A DNA stretch of 64,000 nucleotides. Source: Lachnoclostridium sp. UBA5890. GTDB lineage: Bacteria > Bacillota > Clostridia > Lachnospirales > Lachnospiraceae. Below, in pieces: positions 34,604 to 44,645 of the stretch (position 1 is its first letter; every line of letters starts with the position of its first letter). The notes beneath the pieces were generated by a model, which had not been told where the DNA came from, made no database searches, and saw only the letters and a list, made by a program, of their open reading frames with translations. Location of the stretch: assembly GCA_002431395.1 (NCBI GenBank), contig DJEU01000032.1:1-64000 (forward strand), written 5' to 3'. The position numbers and the translations under genes are program-made.

Positions 34604-35839
34604 TTATTTGCATTTTTCTATAATTTCTTCCGCAATTTCCGTCGCCGTCTTTCCATCGGTCGCCACACGGATGGTCGCTGCTTTTTCATAAAATGGGCGG
34701 CGTTTTTCCATCAACTGCCGGATATAAGGCACATTCATGTTGCCATTTAACAATGGACGATCTGTGCTGTCTTTCACCCGTTCATAGATGGTCTCCGGCG
34801 TTGCGGTCAAAAGTACGATATTTCCGATGGCACGCAGTTTTTTCACATTGATGTCGCGAAGTGCCATTCCACCGCCACAGGAAATGATTCCCGGCGGAAG
34901 GGTTCCCAGTTCATCGATGAGATCAGTCTCTAACTGTCGGAAATACGCCTCGCCTTTTTCCTCAAAAATCTGAGAAATCGGGCAGCCCTGTTCTTCCACG
35001 ATGCGCTTGTCTGTGTCTACTTCCGGACGACCGGTAAGTTCATGAAGTTTACGGGATATTGTAGATTTTCCTACCCCCATAAATCCGATCAGACTGATCT
35101 GTTCTCCACCGGCGTAGATCTTATCAAAGACCGCCGTCATAGGATCCAATTCAATCTGCCCTGGTGCAGAAGCCTTTCCGGCACAGCCAAACGATACGGT
35201 CGATCCATACAAACCACCATACAATCTTGACATCTCTCCGGCTTTCCCCATGCTCATCGTGATAAGTGGAAATTCCGGATGCGTTTCACACATCTTCTCA
35301 GTAGCAGACAGAAGCCGCATAACATCTTCCCGCTGCTCTTCTTCGGTCCCAGCCGGCATGCAGGCTGCTTTTCCAATATCCACACCAAGTTCACGTGCCT
35401 CTTCTAAAACAACCGTCAATTCTTCTTCCGAAGGGGTTTTTTCAAAATTATGATACGAACCGATCACCTTTACTCCGCTTTCTTTCGCTTTCGAAACAAC
35501 TTCCGACACAAGTTCTTTTCCACGATGGATCTCCACATCGATATAATCGGTTTTTCCCTCTGCTAAAATCTTACAGATTGTCTCTTTATATGGGAAACGA
35601 TCTCCGTTGCTTTCGCCGCCTTCGTGCGTCGTACGGATCGTCGTTATCAATTCCTTATTTCCAAGAATTTCCTTTAATTCTTTCGTTACTGCCGGAATCT
35701 CTCTCTCATACCCGGCAAAAAAATCCACACGCCATTCCACCATTTCTGCCGGAAGGGTGGCAAATTTCCGCGCGGTATCCGTAATCTCATCCCGTGTTAC
35801 CGAAGTGATCGGGATACAGATCTTAGGTCTGTTTGTCAT
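34604..35839 (-). CDS. Fused 3-dehydroquinate dehydratase (type I) and shikimate kinase
   Basis: One 411-residue chain joins two shikimate pathway enzymes. Residues 1-240 are a type I dehydroquinate dehydratase: 'EWRVDFFAGYE', His in 'GSYHNFEKTPS' and the Schiff-base Lys in 'VDIGKAACMP'. Residues 248-411 are shikimate kinase: Walker A 'GFMGVGKSTISRKL', 'EVDTDKRIVEEQG' and the substrate loop 'ISCGGGMAL'. These normally are separate aroD and aroK proteins carrying out steps 3 and 5; the step between (aroE) is not in the window, while step 6 (aroA) is 5 kb upstream on the same strand. Its ATG overlaps the M24 peptidase stop. Confidence 0.93.
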   Translation of the reverse strand: MTNRPKICIPITSVTRDEITDTARKFATLPAEMVEWRVDFFAGYEREIPAVTKELKEILGNKELITTIRTTHEGGESNGDRFPYKETICKILAEGKTDYIDVEIHRGKELVSEVVSKAKESGVKVIGSYHNFEKTPSEEELTVVLEEARELGVDIGKAACMPAGTEEEQREDVMRLLSATEKMCETHPEFPLITMSMGKAGEMSRLYGGLYGSTVSFGCAGKASAPGQIELDPMTAVFDKIYAGGEQISLIGFMGVGKSTISRKLHELTGRPEVDTDKRIVEEQGCPISQIFEEKGEAYFRQLETDLIDELGTLPPGIISCGGGMALRDINVKKLRAIGNIVLLTATPETIYERVKDSTDRPLLNGNMNVPYIRQLMEKRRPFYEKAATIRVATDGKTATEIAEEIIEKCK

Positions 35840-36933
35840 TGTATTTCCATCCTTTCTTTTGGGGAATGTGTGATGTTTTCACAGCCGTCTTCCGTGATCA
35901 CGACGACGTCTTCAATGCGTACTCCGCCAAATCCTTCTACGTAGATTCCCGGTTCTACCGTAATGACCATTCCCGGCTCGATCACACTCTCTTCTCTCGG
36001 AGAAAAGCAGGGAGTCTCATGGATTTCAAGGCCTACGCTGTGTCCGAGGCTGTGACCGAAGCAATCACCGTAACCGGCCTCTTTTATGACATTGCGGGCA
36101 ATGGCATCAACCTCTTTTCCTGTCATTCCCGGCTTTATCGCATGCAGTGCCGCCATTTGTGCCTGCAAAACGACATCGTAAATTTCTTTTTGTCTTTCAT
36201 TGGCCTTACCGTACACGATCGTACGCGTCATATCGGAACAATATCCATTGACGAGACAGCCAAAATCCATCGTCAGAAAATCGCCCTCTTCCAGCACTTT
36301 ATCCGTCGGCACGGCATGTGGCATCGAAGAATGGATTCCGCTTGCCGCGATGGTATCAAAACTCGTTCCCTCCGCTCCGGCATCCCGCATATAAAATTCA
36401 ATGTGTGCCGCTACCTGTTTTTCCGTCACAGACGTTTTTTCCCGGTAACATTTTGTCAGCCAGTCTGCCACTTTGGTAAAGGCCTCATCCCCGATTGCCT
36501 CGGCTTTTTTTATCGATGCGATTTCTTCCGGCGTTTTGATCTGGCGCATTTTATCTAATTTTTTATGCAATGGAACCAGTTCCCATTGCTTCAGATTCAT
36601 CTTTTCAAACAGTGCTTCCAACGTCCGATAGGTCTCTACCGTCATAACAGCATCTTCAAATCCGATACGAAACGGTTTTTCCGCCAGTTCCGGATGTTCT
36701 TTTACAATTTTTTCCACAAGATACTGCTGAATATTTTTCTTATATTCCAGCACTTCAAAGCCTCTGCTCTCCTCTGCCGCCGCGATCGTATAACGGGAAT
36801 CGGTGAGGATCCAGGCATCTTCTTTGGATGTATAGACCAGTCCCTCTCCTGTAAATCCGCTGATATTACGCATATTGGCAGGGGTATGAACAAGGACCGC
36901 ATCCAATTTATACTGTTCTAAAAATTCTTTCAT
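35836..36933 (-). CDS. M24 family Xaa-Pro aminopeptidase
   Basis: The 365-residue protein has a creatinase-like N-terminal domain and a pita-bread metallopeptidase domain from about residue 135. Metal ligands are the Asp of '[20 protein letters not shown]' (two Asp), His of '[13 protein letters not shown]', and Glu of '[12 protein letters not shown]' and 'GVRIEDVV'. It removes the first residue from peptides with proline second. It overlaps both neighbours by four bases, so it is translated with yqeG and aroD-aroK. Confidence 0.93.
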   Translation of the reverse strand: MKEFLEQYKLDAVLVHTPANMRNISGFTGEGLVYTSKEDAWILTDSRYTIAAAEESRGFEVLEYKKNIQQYLVEKIVKEHPELAEKPFRIGFEDAVMTVETYRTLEALFEKMNLKQWELVPLHKKLDKMRQIKTPEEIASIKKAEAIGDEAFTKVADWLTKCYREKTSVTEKQVAAHIEFYMRDAGAEGTSFDTIAASGIHSSMPHAVPTDKVLEEGDFLTMDFGCLVNGYCSDMTRTIVYGKANERQKEIYDVVLQAQMAALHAIKPGMTGKEVDAIARNVIKEAGYGDCFGHSLGHSVGLEIHETPCFSPREESVIEPGMVITVEPGIYVEGFGGVRIEDVVVITEDGCENITHSPKERMEIQ

Positions 36934-37445
36934 TTTGTTGTCATCTCCAATCCGGACTGCTTTTCATACGATTTCAAAACAATCCGCTCCAGATAGCGTT
37001 TTAGCACGATCTGAATCTCTTCTTTTTTATCAATGGGATTTACGAGCACATTGCGGATTCCCAGCCTTTTTGCGCCCCATACATCGGTAAACAGCTGATC
37101 TCCGACAAATAATGTCGTCTCTCTTGTCGTGTGCATCTTTTCCATTGCCAGAAGATATCCTTTTTTGCCGGGTTTTCCGGCCTTCCAGACCACATGTGTG
37201 CCAATTTCTTTGTTAAAGCGGTCGACTCTTTCTTTTTTATTGTTGGAAAGCAATGCCGTCGCAAAACCGATCTCACGCAGTTTTTCAAACAATTCCACCG
37301 CTCTCTTTGTCGCATCTCTGCCATGCTCGACTAGCGTATTATCGATATCAAATATAATTCCCCGATATCCTTTTTCATAATACGCTTCGTAAGTGATCTC
37401 ATACGCAGAGGCAGCGCGCGAATCCGGGAAAAAGCATTCCCACAT
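36930..37445 (-). CDS. YqeG-family HAD-IIIA phosphatase
   Basis: The 171-residue protein has the HAD motifs 'IIFDIDNTLVEHG', 'ALLSNNKKERVDRF', 'AGKPGKKGYLLAM' (with the Lys) and 'LFVGDQLFTDVWGAKR'. YqeG of Bacillus lies next to ribosome-assembly and aro genes; here it sits between the M24 peptidase and a DUF815 ATPase. The start at 37445 has GGACAGGTGG upstream; the longer frame lacks a site. The phosphatase substrate is not known. Confidence 0.9.
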   Translation of the reverse strand: MWECFFPDSRAASAYEITYEAYYEKGYRGIIFDIDNTLVEHGRDATKRAVELFEKLREIGFATALLSNNKKERVDRFNKEIGTHVVWKAGKPGKKGYLLAMEKMHTTRETTLFVGDQLFTDVWGAKRLGIRNVLVNPIDKKEEIQIVLKRYLERIVLKSYEKQSGLEMTTK

Positions 37446-37462
37446 AAGGCCACCTGTCCTTT

Positions 37463-38785
37463 CTATGATTCTATCGATTTCAAATGAATGATGAACTGTT
37501 CCGCTACACGGCCGGAATATCCACCATTTCGTACACTCCATGCGTTGGCCTGCAAAAGAAGTTCATCTTTCGACAACCGGATATCCGGATTTTCTGCCGC
37601 CAGCCCAAGAATAATATCCTCATATTCTTTTCTGGATGGCTTGGAGAAATTGATGCTGACACCAAAGCGGGCAACCAGCGACAATTTTTCCTGCATCGTA
37701 TCGGAACGGTGTAATTCGTCATTTGCCATATCCGAACGGTCACTCCATGTCTCGCGGATCAAATGACGACGGTTCGAAGTCGCATAGATCAGCACATTAT
37801 CCGGCTTCACTTCCAAGCCTCCTTCGATCACCGCTTTCAAATATTTGTATTCAATCTCAAATTCTTCAAATGACAGATCGTCCATATAAATAATAAATTT
37901 GTAATTGCGGTTTTTCACCTGTTCAATGATGGCAGACAGATCCTGAAACTGGTGTTTGTACACTTCGATCAAGCGCAGTCCCTGATCATAATACCGGTTC
38001 AATATTGCCTTAATACATGTGGATTTTCCGGTTCCGCTGTCACCAAACAAAAGACAGTTATTTGCCTTTCGTCCTTTCACAAATGCCTCGGTATTGTCAA
38101 CCAGCTGCTTTTTCTGGATCTCATACCCTACGAGATGCTCCAATGTCACATCACTCGTGTGCGTGATCGGAGCCAGATTCAATTCTCCGGTGCTCGTATG
38201 CGTCACACGGAATGCCTTATTTAATCCGAATTTACCAACGCCATAAACTCGGTAAAAATTCGTCACAATGTCAAAGAAATCTTCCGCATCTTTTGCTTTT
38301 CTCAGTTCTCCGGCAAGTTCTTTTACTTTCTCGCTGACACTCTTATTGTATGTATTTTCCGCTTTTGCCATCGAATGATACTCTGTCAAAATAGAAAAAC
38401 ATTTCACTTCCAAAAGTGTCTCGATCGCCTCAAAATCAAAATGGAATAATTTGTAAAAACACTCCATGTCCTGTTTCACGATCTGATTCACACTGGCGGC
38501 ATCGTCTGTCTTTGCTCCCACTTTTTCACAGATCACACTAAACGGATTTTCGTCAGTGGCAAGCAGATAGGCGATGTAACACTGCCATAAATTATTATCA
38601 AATCCATACTTTGTCGCCAGATCCAGAATGCGGTAGATCTGGTCGTAAAGAGCCCGCACATGAGCTTCTTTCTGTGCACATTCTTTATCTTCTTCTATTT
38701 CTTTAAAGATATCACTGAGTCGCATTAAAATTTCATCCTGACCCAGATTACCATACATGATCAATCTTGATACTTCTCGATACAT
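37463..38785 (-). CDS. DUF815 AAA-type ATPase
   Basis: The 440-residue protein has an uncharacterised N-terminal helical region and a C-terminal AAA-like domain: Walker A 'LLFGDSGTGKSTCIKAIL', Walker B-like 'KFIIYMDDLSFEEFE', 'VLIYATSNRRHLIRETW' as sensor and arginine region. This is the DUF815 family, common in clostridia and without a firm function. GAGG lies nine bases before the ATG. It is 17 bases ahead of yqeG. Confidence 0.85.
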   Translation of the reverse strand: MYREVSRLIMYGNLGQDEILMRLSDIFKEIEEDKECAQKEAHVRALYDQIYRILDLATKYGFDNNLWQCYIAYLLATDENPFSVICEKVGAKTDDAASVNQIVKQDMECFYKLFHFDFEAIETLLEVKCFSILTEYHSMAKAENTYNKSVSEKVKELAGELRKAKDAEDFFDIVTNFYRVYGVGKFGLNKAFRVTHTSTGELNLAPITHTSDVTLEHLVGYEIQKKQLVDNTEAFVKGRKANNCLLFGDSGTGKSTCIKAILNRYYDQGLRLIEVYKHQFQDLSAIIEQVKNRNYKFIIYMDDLSFEEFEIEYKYLKAVIEGGLEVKPDNVLIYATSNRRHLIRETWSDRSDMANDELHRSDTMQEKLSLVARFGVSINFSKPSRKEYEDIILGLAAENPDIRLSKDELLLQANAWSVRNGGYSGRVAEQFIIHLKSIES

Positions 38786-38805
38786 GAACTCACGCCTCGA
38801 CTTTC

Positions 38806-40584
38806 TTACATTTTTTCCGGTGCCTGGAATCCAAGCAGATCAATGCACTGCTCCAGCACATTTTTCACTAAGATCAGAAGCTGGATATACGATGCTTTCT
38901 GCTCTTCATTCTCATTTGCCAGAATCGAATTTTCATGATAAAAATGGTTGAAGTTTTCACTTAATTCATAAATAAACTGACAAATCTTGTGTGGTGCCTT
39001 TTCGCTGTAAGCAGCTTCCATCATATCACCAAATTTGGCAAGTGTGAGATACAGATTGGTCTCGCTCTGGCTGTCCGGTGTCATCAGCTTCTCTGCTTCC
39101 CCTTTTTCTGTCACGCTGCCACCATTCTGGCTGTATTTTGCCAAAAGGGATTTGATTCGGACGATCGTATACAGAATATAAGGACCTGTATTTCCCTCAA
39201 AGGACGCAAATCTCTCGATATCAAAAATATAATCTTTGGATGCCTGATTGGACAGATCTCCGTATTTCAATGCGGCAAGACCAACTGTCTCGGAGATTTC
39301 TCTCGCCTCTGTCTCTTCATAATCACGGTTTTCCATCATTTTCTTATACACTTCTTCGTTGATCTGTTCACGAAGTGCCTGCAGACGAAGAACCCCGCCA
39401 TCTCTTGTCTTAAACGGCTTTCCGTCTTTTCCGTTCATCGTACCAAACCCGATAAATACAAGTCCGACTTCCGGTCTTGTGATCTTCGCTTTCTTTGCCA
39501 CACGGAACACTTGGGTAAAATGCAGAGACTGACGTTTATCTGCCAGATAAATGATCTCGTCCGGCTGGAATAATTTCTCTCGTTCTACAATTGTAGCAAG
39601 GTCGGTCGTTGCATACAGGGAAGCACCGTTTGATTTTACGATCAGACACGGAGGAAGTTCCTTTTTATCCCCTTCTTCGGTCACATCGACAACCAGTGCA
39701 CCTTCGCTCATATACGCAAGTCCGTCTGCCTTCATCTTTTCTACCATATCCGGGATGTAAGGCTGGGCATCGCTCTCTTTTTTCCAAAGGTCAAAATGAA
39801 CGTCTAATTTATCATAATTTTTCTTTAAATCTTCGATCGATACGGACAAAATGTGCTGCCACAAGGCGATATATCCAGGATGTCCTTCCTGCAGCTGTGC
39901 TGTGATCTGCTGCGCCTCCTGCATGTAATCTTCGTGCTCTTTCGCATATCCGCTTGCATGTGGATAGATCTGCTCCAGATCCGAAATCGTAAATGGTGCC
40001 TCTTTCGGATATTCTCCCGTAAAATTATCATCAAAATACGGAAGTTCCGGCTGACGATGACGTACTTCGTTAATGATCAGACCAATCTGCAGTCCCCAGT
40101 CGCCCAAGTGCACATCTCCGATCACCTTATCTCCCATAAAGCGGCAGATACGTTTTACACTCTCTCCAATGATTGCCGGACGCAGATGTCCTACGTGAAG
40201 TGGCTTTGCGACATTGGCTCCGCCGTAATCAATGACTACCGTGCGCTCTTTTTCCGGCGCCGGAATACCAAATTTTTCCTCTGTCATCATGGCTTTTCCA
40301 AGATCTACAAGCAGTTTCCCGCTTACGGTTATATTAATAAATCCCGGTTTCACCATCTCTATTTTTTCAAAAACATCATTCTCTTTTACTGCTTCTACTA
40401 CTTTTTCTGCAATCTGAAATGGCGCCATTTTATACTGTTTTGCTGCCGCCATCGCACCATTACACTGATACTGGCAGAGATCCGGGCGGTTGGAAACGGT
40501 CACAAATCCAAATTTCTTATCATAGCCGGCTTGTTCAAATCCGCCTTCCATCACTTCTTGTAATACATCGATTATTTTTTTCAT
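38806..40584 (-). CDS. argS: Arginyl-tRNA synthetase
   Basis: The 592-residue class I synthetase charges tRNA(Arg). The ATP site HIGH motif is 'KPLHVGHLRPAIIGESVKR', the N-terminal Add-1 domain covers about residues 1-115 and the anticodon-binding DALR domain lies in the C-terminal 120 residues ('YILYTIVRIKSLLAKY' onward). Length is normal. It lies 25 bases after aroA and 20 before the DUF815 gene. No T-box leader is seen upstream. Confidence 0.97.
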   Translation of the reverse strand: MKKIIDVLQEVMEGGFEQAGYDKKFGFVTVSNRPDLCQYQCNGAMAAAKQYKMAPFQIAEKVVEAVKENDVFEKIEMVKPGFINITVSGKLLVDLGKAMMTEEKFGIPAPEKERTVVIDYGGANVAKPLHVGHLRPAIIGESVKRICRFMGDKVIGDVHLGDWGLQIGLIINEVRHRQPELPYFDDNFTGEYPKEAPFTISDLEQIYPHASGYAKEHEDYMQEAQQITAQLQEGHPGYIALWQHILSVSIEDLKKNYDKLDVHFDLWKKESDAQPYIPDMVEKMKADGLAYMSEGALVVDVTEEGDKKELPPCLIVKSNGASLYATTDLATIVEREKLFQPDEIIYLADKRQSLHFTQVFRVAKKAKITRPEVGLVFIGFGTMNGKDGKPFKTRDGGVLRLQALREQINEEVYKKMMENRDYEETEAREISETVGLAALKYGDLSNQASKDYIFDIERFASFEGNTGPYILYTIVRIKSLLAKYSQNGGSVTEKGEAEKLMTPDSQSETNLYLTLAKFGDMMEAAYSEKAPHKICQFIYELSENFNHFYHENSILANENEEQKASYIQLLILVKNVLEQCIDLLGFQAPEKM

Positions 40585-40609
40585 CGTCTTCTATCCTTTC
40601 GTCGCTGTC

Positions 40610-41920
40610 TTATTCTTCTATCTTAGATGCTAAATCAAGGTTTGTCAATACATCAAAGTAATCTTCAAATGTCTTTTTGCAGCACCCGGCATCTTTGATC
40701 ACGATGCCATCCACAACCTGTCCGATCAGCGAAAATGCCATCGCCATCCGGTGGTCATCGTAGGTCTCCACTTCTCCCGAGATGATTTTTCCGGGATAAA
40801 TAGTTATCCCGTCTTCCCGTTCCTCACATCGGATGCCAAGTCTGGTAAGTTCCGTCACGATTCCGCGGATCCGGTCGGATTCCTGGCGGCGGATATGTTC
40901 TATCCCGTCAATGACCGTTTCTCCCTCTGCAAACGGAGCAATTGCCGCCAGCGTCATCGTCTGATCGGAAAAATCTGTCATTTTCACATGGATTCCATGC
41001 AATTTCCCGTTCTTCGGTCCTTTTACTACGATGCCATCGTTTTCCTCCTCGACACCGCAGCCCATTTTTCTCAATACATCGAGGAATCGAATGTCTCCCT
41101 GCGTGCTGTCAGAATGCACATGCATTACCTTCACTCGGCTTTCTGACAATGCCGCAATTCCGTAGAAATAGCAGGCTGCGGACACATCCGGTTCCACCTG
41201 ATAACTGCCTTTTTCACACCGATACGTCTGTCCCGGAGCTACATAATAACTGTTTTCACCGGTCTGCTCCACATGTACTCCAAATTCTTCCATCATCTTC
41301 ATGGATATGTGTACATAGGATCTTGCATCCCTTGTCCCCGTCAGATGAATCTGCAGTCCCTCTCTGCACATCACTCCACTGAGGAGAAGTGCACTCAGAA
41401 ACTGGCTGCTTGCATCAATATTCAAGTCCACTTCCCGTACCCCATTTTCCTCTCTTCCGCAGATGCGGAATGGAAATGCATACGGTTTTTCCAAATATTC
41501 AAACGTCACTCCGAGCACCTCCAGTGCACGCAAAAGCGGCTCCATCGGTCTTGCCTTCATCTGCTCGGAAGACTCCACCAGAAAATGCTCTCCGGAAAGT
41601 GCGAGCATCGCCGTCAAGAAACGTGCCGCTGTCCCTGCGCTTCCGACATACACATTTCTCTCTGGGCCTGCTGGTACGTGTCCGCCAAGTCCTTCGATTT
41701 CTACTTCTTTTTTCTCTTCGTCTATTTTCACGGAGAATCCAATCTCCTCCAATGCTTTCATAAACACACGGGAATCATCGCTGAAAAGCACGCCTCGCAC
41801 TAACGTCTTTCCCTCTGCCAATGCGCCCAGCAGCAATGCGCGGTTCGTAATGCTTTTGGATCCCGGCACAGTCACTTCGTACGACCGCCCTTTTTTCAAT
41901 GGTTTGCATTGATAATCCAT
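40610..41920 (-). CDS. aroA: EPSP synthase (3-phosphoshikimate 1-carboxyvinyltransferase)
   Basis: The 436-residue enzyme joins phosphoenolpyruvate to shikimate 3-phosphate. Conserved stretches are 'VPGSKSITNRALLLGALAEG', 'YVGSAGTAARFLTAMLAL', 'ARPMEPLLRALEVLG' and 'YDDHRMAMAFSLIG'. GGAGG stands six bases before the ATG at 41920; a longer frame covers the upstream terminator. It begins the argS-DUF815-yqeG-M24-aroD/K run. Confidence 0.96.
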   Translation of the reverse strand: MDYQCKPLKKGRSYEVTVPGSKSITNRALLLGALAEGKTLVRGVLFSDDSRVFMKALEEIGFSVKIDEEKKEVEIEGLGGHVPAGPERNVYVGSAGTAARFLTAMLALSGEHFLVESSEQMKARPMEPLLRALEVLGVTFEYLEKPYAFPFRICGREENGVREVDLNIDASSQFLSALLLSGVMCREGLQIHLTGTRDARSYVHISMKMMEEFGVHVEQTGENSYYVAPGQTYRCEKGSYQVEPDVSAACYFYGIAALSESRVKVMHVHSDSTQGDIRFLDVLRKMGCGVEEENDGIVVKGPKNGKLHGIHVKMTDFSDQTMTLAAIAPFAEGETVIDGIEHIRRQESDRIRGIVTELTRLGIRCEEREDGITIYPGKIISGEVETYDDHRMAMAFSLIGQVVDGIVIKDAGCCKKTFEDYFDVLTNLDLASKIEE

Positions 41921-41992
41921 GAAACTCCTCCATTCTGTGGTCTGATACCTATTATCGTACCATACTTTTGTGAAAATTTCCACGAAATCCGC

Positions 41993-42040
41993 AAAAAAAG
42001 AACCTAAACTTTGAGGTTCCCCATCGTTTAGGTTCTTTTT
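41993..42040. terminator. Bidirectional-type terminator between transketolase operon and aroA
   Basis: AAAGAACCTAAAC (41997-42009) and GTTTAGGTTCTTT (42026-42038) are perfect 13-base arms with A and T runs outside both. On the minus strand it ends the transaldolase-transketolase operon. Confidence 0.88.
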
Positions 42041-42054
42041 GTTATTCATAATTT

Positions 42055-42067
42055 GTAACTATTCAGG
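42055..42067 (+). repeat. Solo copy of the GTAACTATTCAGG repeat end
   Basis: A 13-base exact copy of the end sequence of the 190-bp element near bioB lies between the transketolase stop and the terminator stem. No partner inverted copy is nearby. Confidence 0.6.
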
Positions 42068-42071
42068 CTCT

Positions 42072-43013
42072 CTATTTGGCAAACGCTTTTACTTTTTCGT
42101 AAATGCTGTCTGCATCCAAGCCATATTTCTTAACGAGTTCTACAGCCGGTCCGGATTCACCAAATGTATCATTGATACCGATCTTCATTACCTGTGTCGG
42201 ACATTTTTCGGAGAGTACATCACAAACTGCACTTCCGAGACCGCCGATTACAGAATGCTCTTCTACGGTAACCACTTTTCCGGTCTCTTTTGCTGCTTTT
42301 ACGACCAAGTCTTCATCCAATGGTTTGATGGTATGAATGTTGATCACTTTTGCATCAATGCCGTCAGCGGCCAGTTTGTCAGCTGCTGTAAGACATTCGG
42401 ATACCGGAAGTCCGGTAGCGATGATCGTTACATCTTTTCCTTCACGAAGGACAACGCCTTTTCCAAGTTCAAATTTGTAATCCGGTGTATCGTTGATCAC
42501 AGGCACTGCCAATCTTCCAAAACGAAGATATACCGGTCCCTCATGCTCGATAGCGGCACGTACCGCTGCTTTTGCTTCGACATCATCGGCCGGGTTGATA
42601 ACAACCATTCCCGGAATCGTACGCATCAAAGCGATATCTTCATTACACTGGTGTGTCGCACCATCTTCTCCTACGGAGATTCCGGCATGTGTCGCACCAA
42701 TTTTTACATTCAGTTTCGGATAACCGATGGAGTTACGAACCTGCTCAAATGCACGTCCTGCTGCAAACATGGCAAAAGAACTTGCAAATGGAATTTTACC
42801 GGTTGTTGCAAGACCGGCAGCAATTCCCATCATGTTACACTCTGCAATTCCACAATCGATATGACGATCTGGGAAAGCTTTCTTAAAGATTCCTGTTTTT
42901 GTCGCAGCTGCAAGGTCAGCGTCCAGAACTACAAGATTCTCATATTCTGCGCCAAGCTCTGCAAGTGCATTTCCATAACTCTCACGAGTTGCTATTTTTT
43001 TCACTTCACTCAC
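42072..43013 (-). CDS. Transketolase, C-terminal subunit
   Basis: The 313-residue protein holds the pyrimidine-binding and C-terminal domains of transketolase: 'VLDADLAAATKTGIFKKAFP', 'DCGIAECNMMGIAAGLATTG' with the catalytic Glu, and the C-terminal 'DTFGESGPAVELVKKYGLD'. It works with the N-terminal subunit encoded just upstream, which it overlaps by four bases. Together they move two-carbon units in the non-oxidative pentose phosphate pathway. Confidence 0.95.
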   Translation of the reverse strand: MSEVKKIATRESYGNALAELGAEYENLVVLDADLAAATKTGIFKKAFPDRHIDCGIAECNMMGIAAGLATTGKIPFASSFAMFAAGRAFEQVRNSIGYPKLNVKIGATHAGISVGEDGATHQCNEDIALMRTIPGMVVINPADDVEAKAAVRAAIEHEGPVYLRFGRLAVPVINDTPDYKFELGKGVVLREGKDVTIIATGLPVSECLTAADKLAADGIDAKVINIHTIKPLDEDLVVKAAKETGKVVTVEEHSVIGGLGSAVCDVLSEKCPTQVMKIGINDTFGESGPAVELVKKYGLDADSIYEKVKAFAK

Positions 43014-43837
43014 AGGGATTCACCTACTTTCTCTAAATCTGCCATAGCCTGTGCATACTGCTCGTCATTTGGAGCCGTTCCATGCCAGCTTGCCTGATTT
43101 TCCATGAAAGAAACGCCTTTTCCTTTGATACTCTTTGCAATAATGGCAGTTGGCATTCCTTTGGTTGCTTTTGCTTCATCAAATGCTTTGCGCAATGCAT
43201 CAAAATCATGTGCATCGACATTGATCACATGGAAGTTAAATGCTTTAAACTTGTCCTCGATCGGATAAGGAGAACATACATCATCAATCTTACCATCGAT
43301 CTGCAGACCGTTGTTATCAACGATTGCCACAAAGTTATCCAGTTTACGGTGTCCGGCAAACATAGCAGCCTCCCAGACCTGTCCTTCCTGAATCTCACCA
43401 TCTCCAAGAAGCGTGTATACACGATAATCTTCATTGCTCAATTTTGCAGAAAGTGCCATACCAACTGCAGCAGAAATTCCCTGTCCCAGAGAACCGCTTG
43501 ACATATCTACACCCGGAATGTGCTTCATGTCCGGATGTCCCTGCAGATAAGATCCGGTATGACGCAGTGTCTTCAAATCTTCAACCGGGAAAAATCCTCT
43601 GTGTGCCAGCGCGGAATAATATCCCGGTGCTGTGTGTCCTTTACTCAATACAAAACGATCGCGATCCGGTTTTTTCGGATCTTTGGGATCGATATTCAAC
43701 TCTTCGAAGAACAAATATGTATAAATATCTGCAGCGGACAAAGAGCCACCCGGATGTCCGGATTTTGCACTATGTACAGCAGTTACTATACCCTTACGAA
43801 CTTCGTTAGCCATTTTCTTTAATTCTAACGTATTCAT
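43010..43837 (-). CDS. Transketolase, N-terminal subunit
   Basis: The 275-residue protein is the thiamine diphosphate-binding half of a split transketolase. It has 'HSAKSGHPGGSLSAADIYTY', 'LSKGHTAPGYYSALA', 'SGSLGQGISAAVGMALSAKL' and the ThDP motif 'LLGDGEIQEGQVWEAAM...NN', with the terminal Asn pair in 'IVDNNGLQIDG'. It lies 20 bases after the transaldolase gene. Split transketolases are common in clostridia and archaea. Confidence 0.95.
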   Translation of the reverse strand: MNTLELKKMANEVRKGIVTAVHSAKSGHPGGSLSAADIYTYLFFEELNIDPKDPKKPDRDRFVLSKGHTAPGYYSALAHRGFFPVEDLKTLRHTGSYLQGHPDMKHIPGVDMSSGSLGQGISAAVGMALSAKLSNEDYRVYTLLGDGEIQEGQVWEAAMFAGHRKLDNFVAIVDNNGLQIDGKIDDVCSPYPIEDKFKAFNFHVINVDAHDFDALRKAFDEAKATKGMPTAIIAKSIKGKGVSFMENQASWHGTAPNDEQYAQAMADLEKVGESL

Positions 43838-43857
43838 ACACCTATCTCCTTTTAGTT

Positions 43858-44517
43858 TTATTCACCAAATACAGCTTTATAGTCTGCCTGGAATTTTGCA
43901 ATACCTTGATCTGTCAATGGATGTTTTGTCATCTGCTCGATAACACCATATGGAACGGTTGCAATGTCTGCACCAGCCAATGCACAATCCGTAACGTGAA
44001 TTGGATTACGTACACTTGCTGCGATGATCTCAGTATCGATTTCCGGATAGTTTGCAAAAATAGCTGCGATGGATTCGATCAAATCGATTCCCGGCTGTGA
44101 AATATCATCCAGACGTCCTAAGAACGGAGATACGTAAGCTGCTCCTGCACGTGCTGCAAGAAGAGCCTGATTTGCCGTGAAGATCAATGTTACATTAACA
44201 GCGATTCCCTCACTTGCCAATACTTTTGTGGCTTTCAATCCTTCTACTGTCATAGGAATTTTAACTACCATATTTTCATGAAGTTTTGCAATTTCTCTAC
44301 CTTCTGCGATCATTCCCTCTGCATCTACTGTTGTCGCTTTTACTTCACCACTGATTGGTCCGTCAACGATCGATGCAATCTCTTTCAATACATCTTCCTG
44401 GCTTCTTCCGCCTTCTTTGGCGATCAAAGATGGGTTTGTTGTTACACCACAGATCACTCCCATATCATTTGCCTTTTTGATGTCTTCAATTTTTGCTGTG
44501 TCTACAAAAAATTTCAT
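43858..44517 (-). CDS. Transaldolase (fructose-6-phosphate aldolase-like family)
   Basis: The 219-residue short transaldolase has the Schiff-base Lys in '[19 protein letters not shown]', the N-terminal '[19 protein letters not shown]' and '[13 protein letters not shown]', and '[20 protein letters not shown]'. It shares the TalC/FSA subfamily length. As first gene of the operon with split transketolase it makes a compact non-oxidative pentose phosphate unit. AGGAGG precedes the ATG. True transaldolase against fructose-6-phosphate aldolase activity cannot be decided by eye. Confidence 0.93.
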   Translation of the reverse strand: MKFFVDTAKIEDIKKANDMGVICGVTTNPSLIAKEGGRSQEDVLKEIASIVDGPISGEVKATTVDAEGMIAEGREIAKLHENMVVKIPMTVEGLKATKVLASEGIAVNVTLIFTANQALLAARAGAAYVSPFLGRLDDISQPGIDLIESIAAIFANYPEIDTEIIAASVRNPIHVTDCALAGADIATVPYGVIEQMTKHPLTDQGIAKFQADYKAVFGE

Positions 44518-44645
44518 TTTTAATACCCTCCTGAAAGTTAAATATTTATATCATATGATACCGGAATCTCTCGTTGGAAACTCTCCACATTATTATGTGG
44601 ACAATTTCCACCTGACCCTTGGGATATCACATAATTTCAAAATCA

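Noticed and set aside
40585..40609. T-box leader ahead of argS
   Set aside because: The gap to aroA is only 25 bases and holds no such structure.
42039..43097. 352-codon plus-strand frame opposite transketolase
   Set aside because: A shadow of the minus-strand transketolase subunits; rich in Cys, His and Phe, with no motif.
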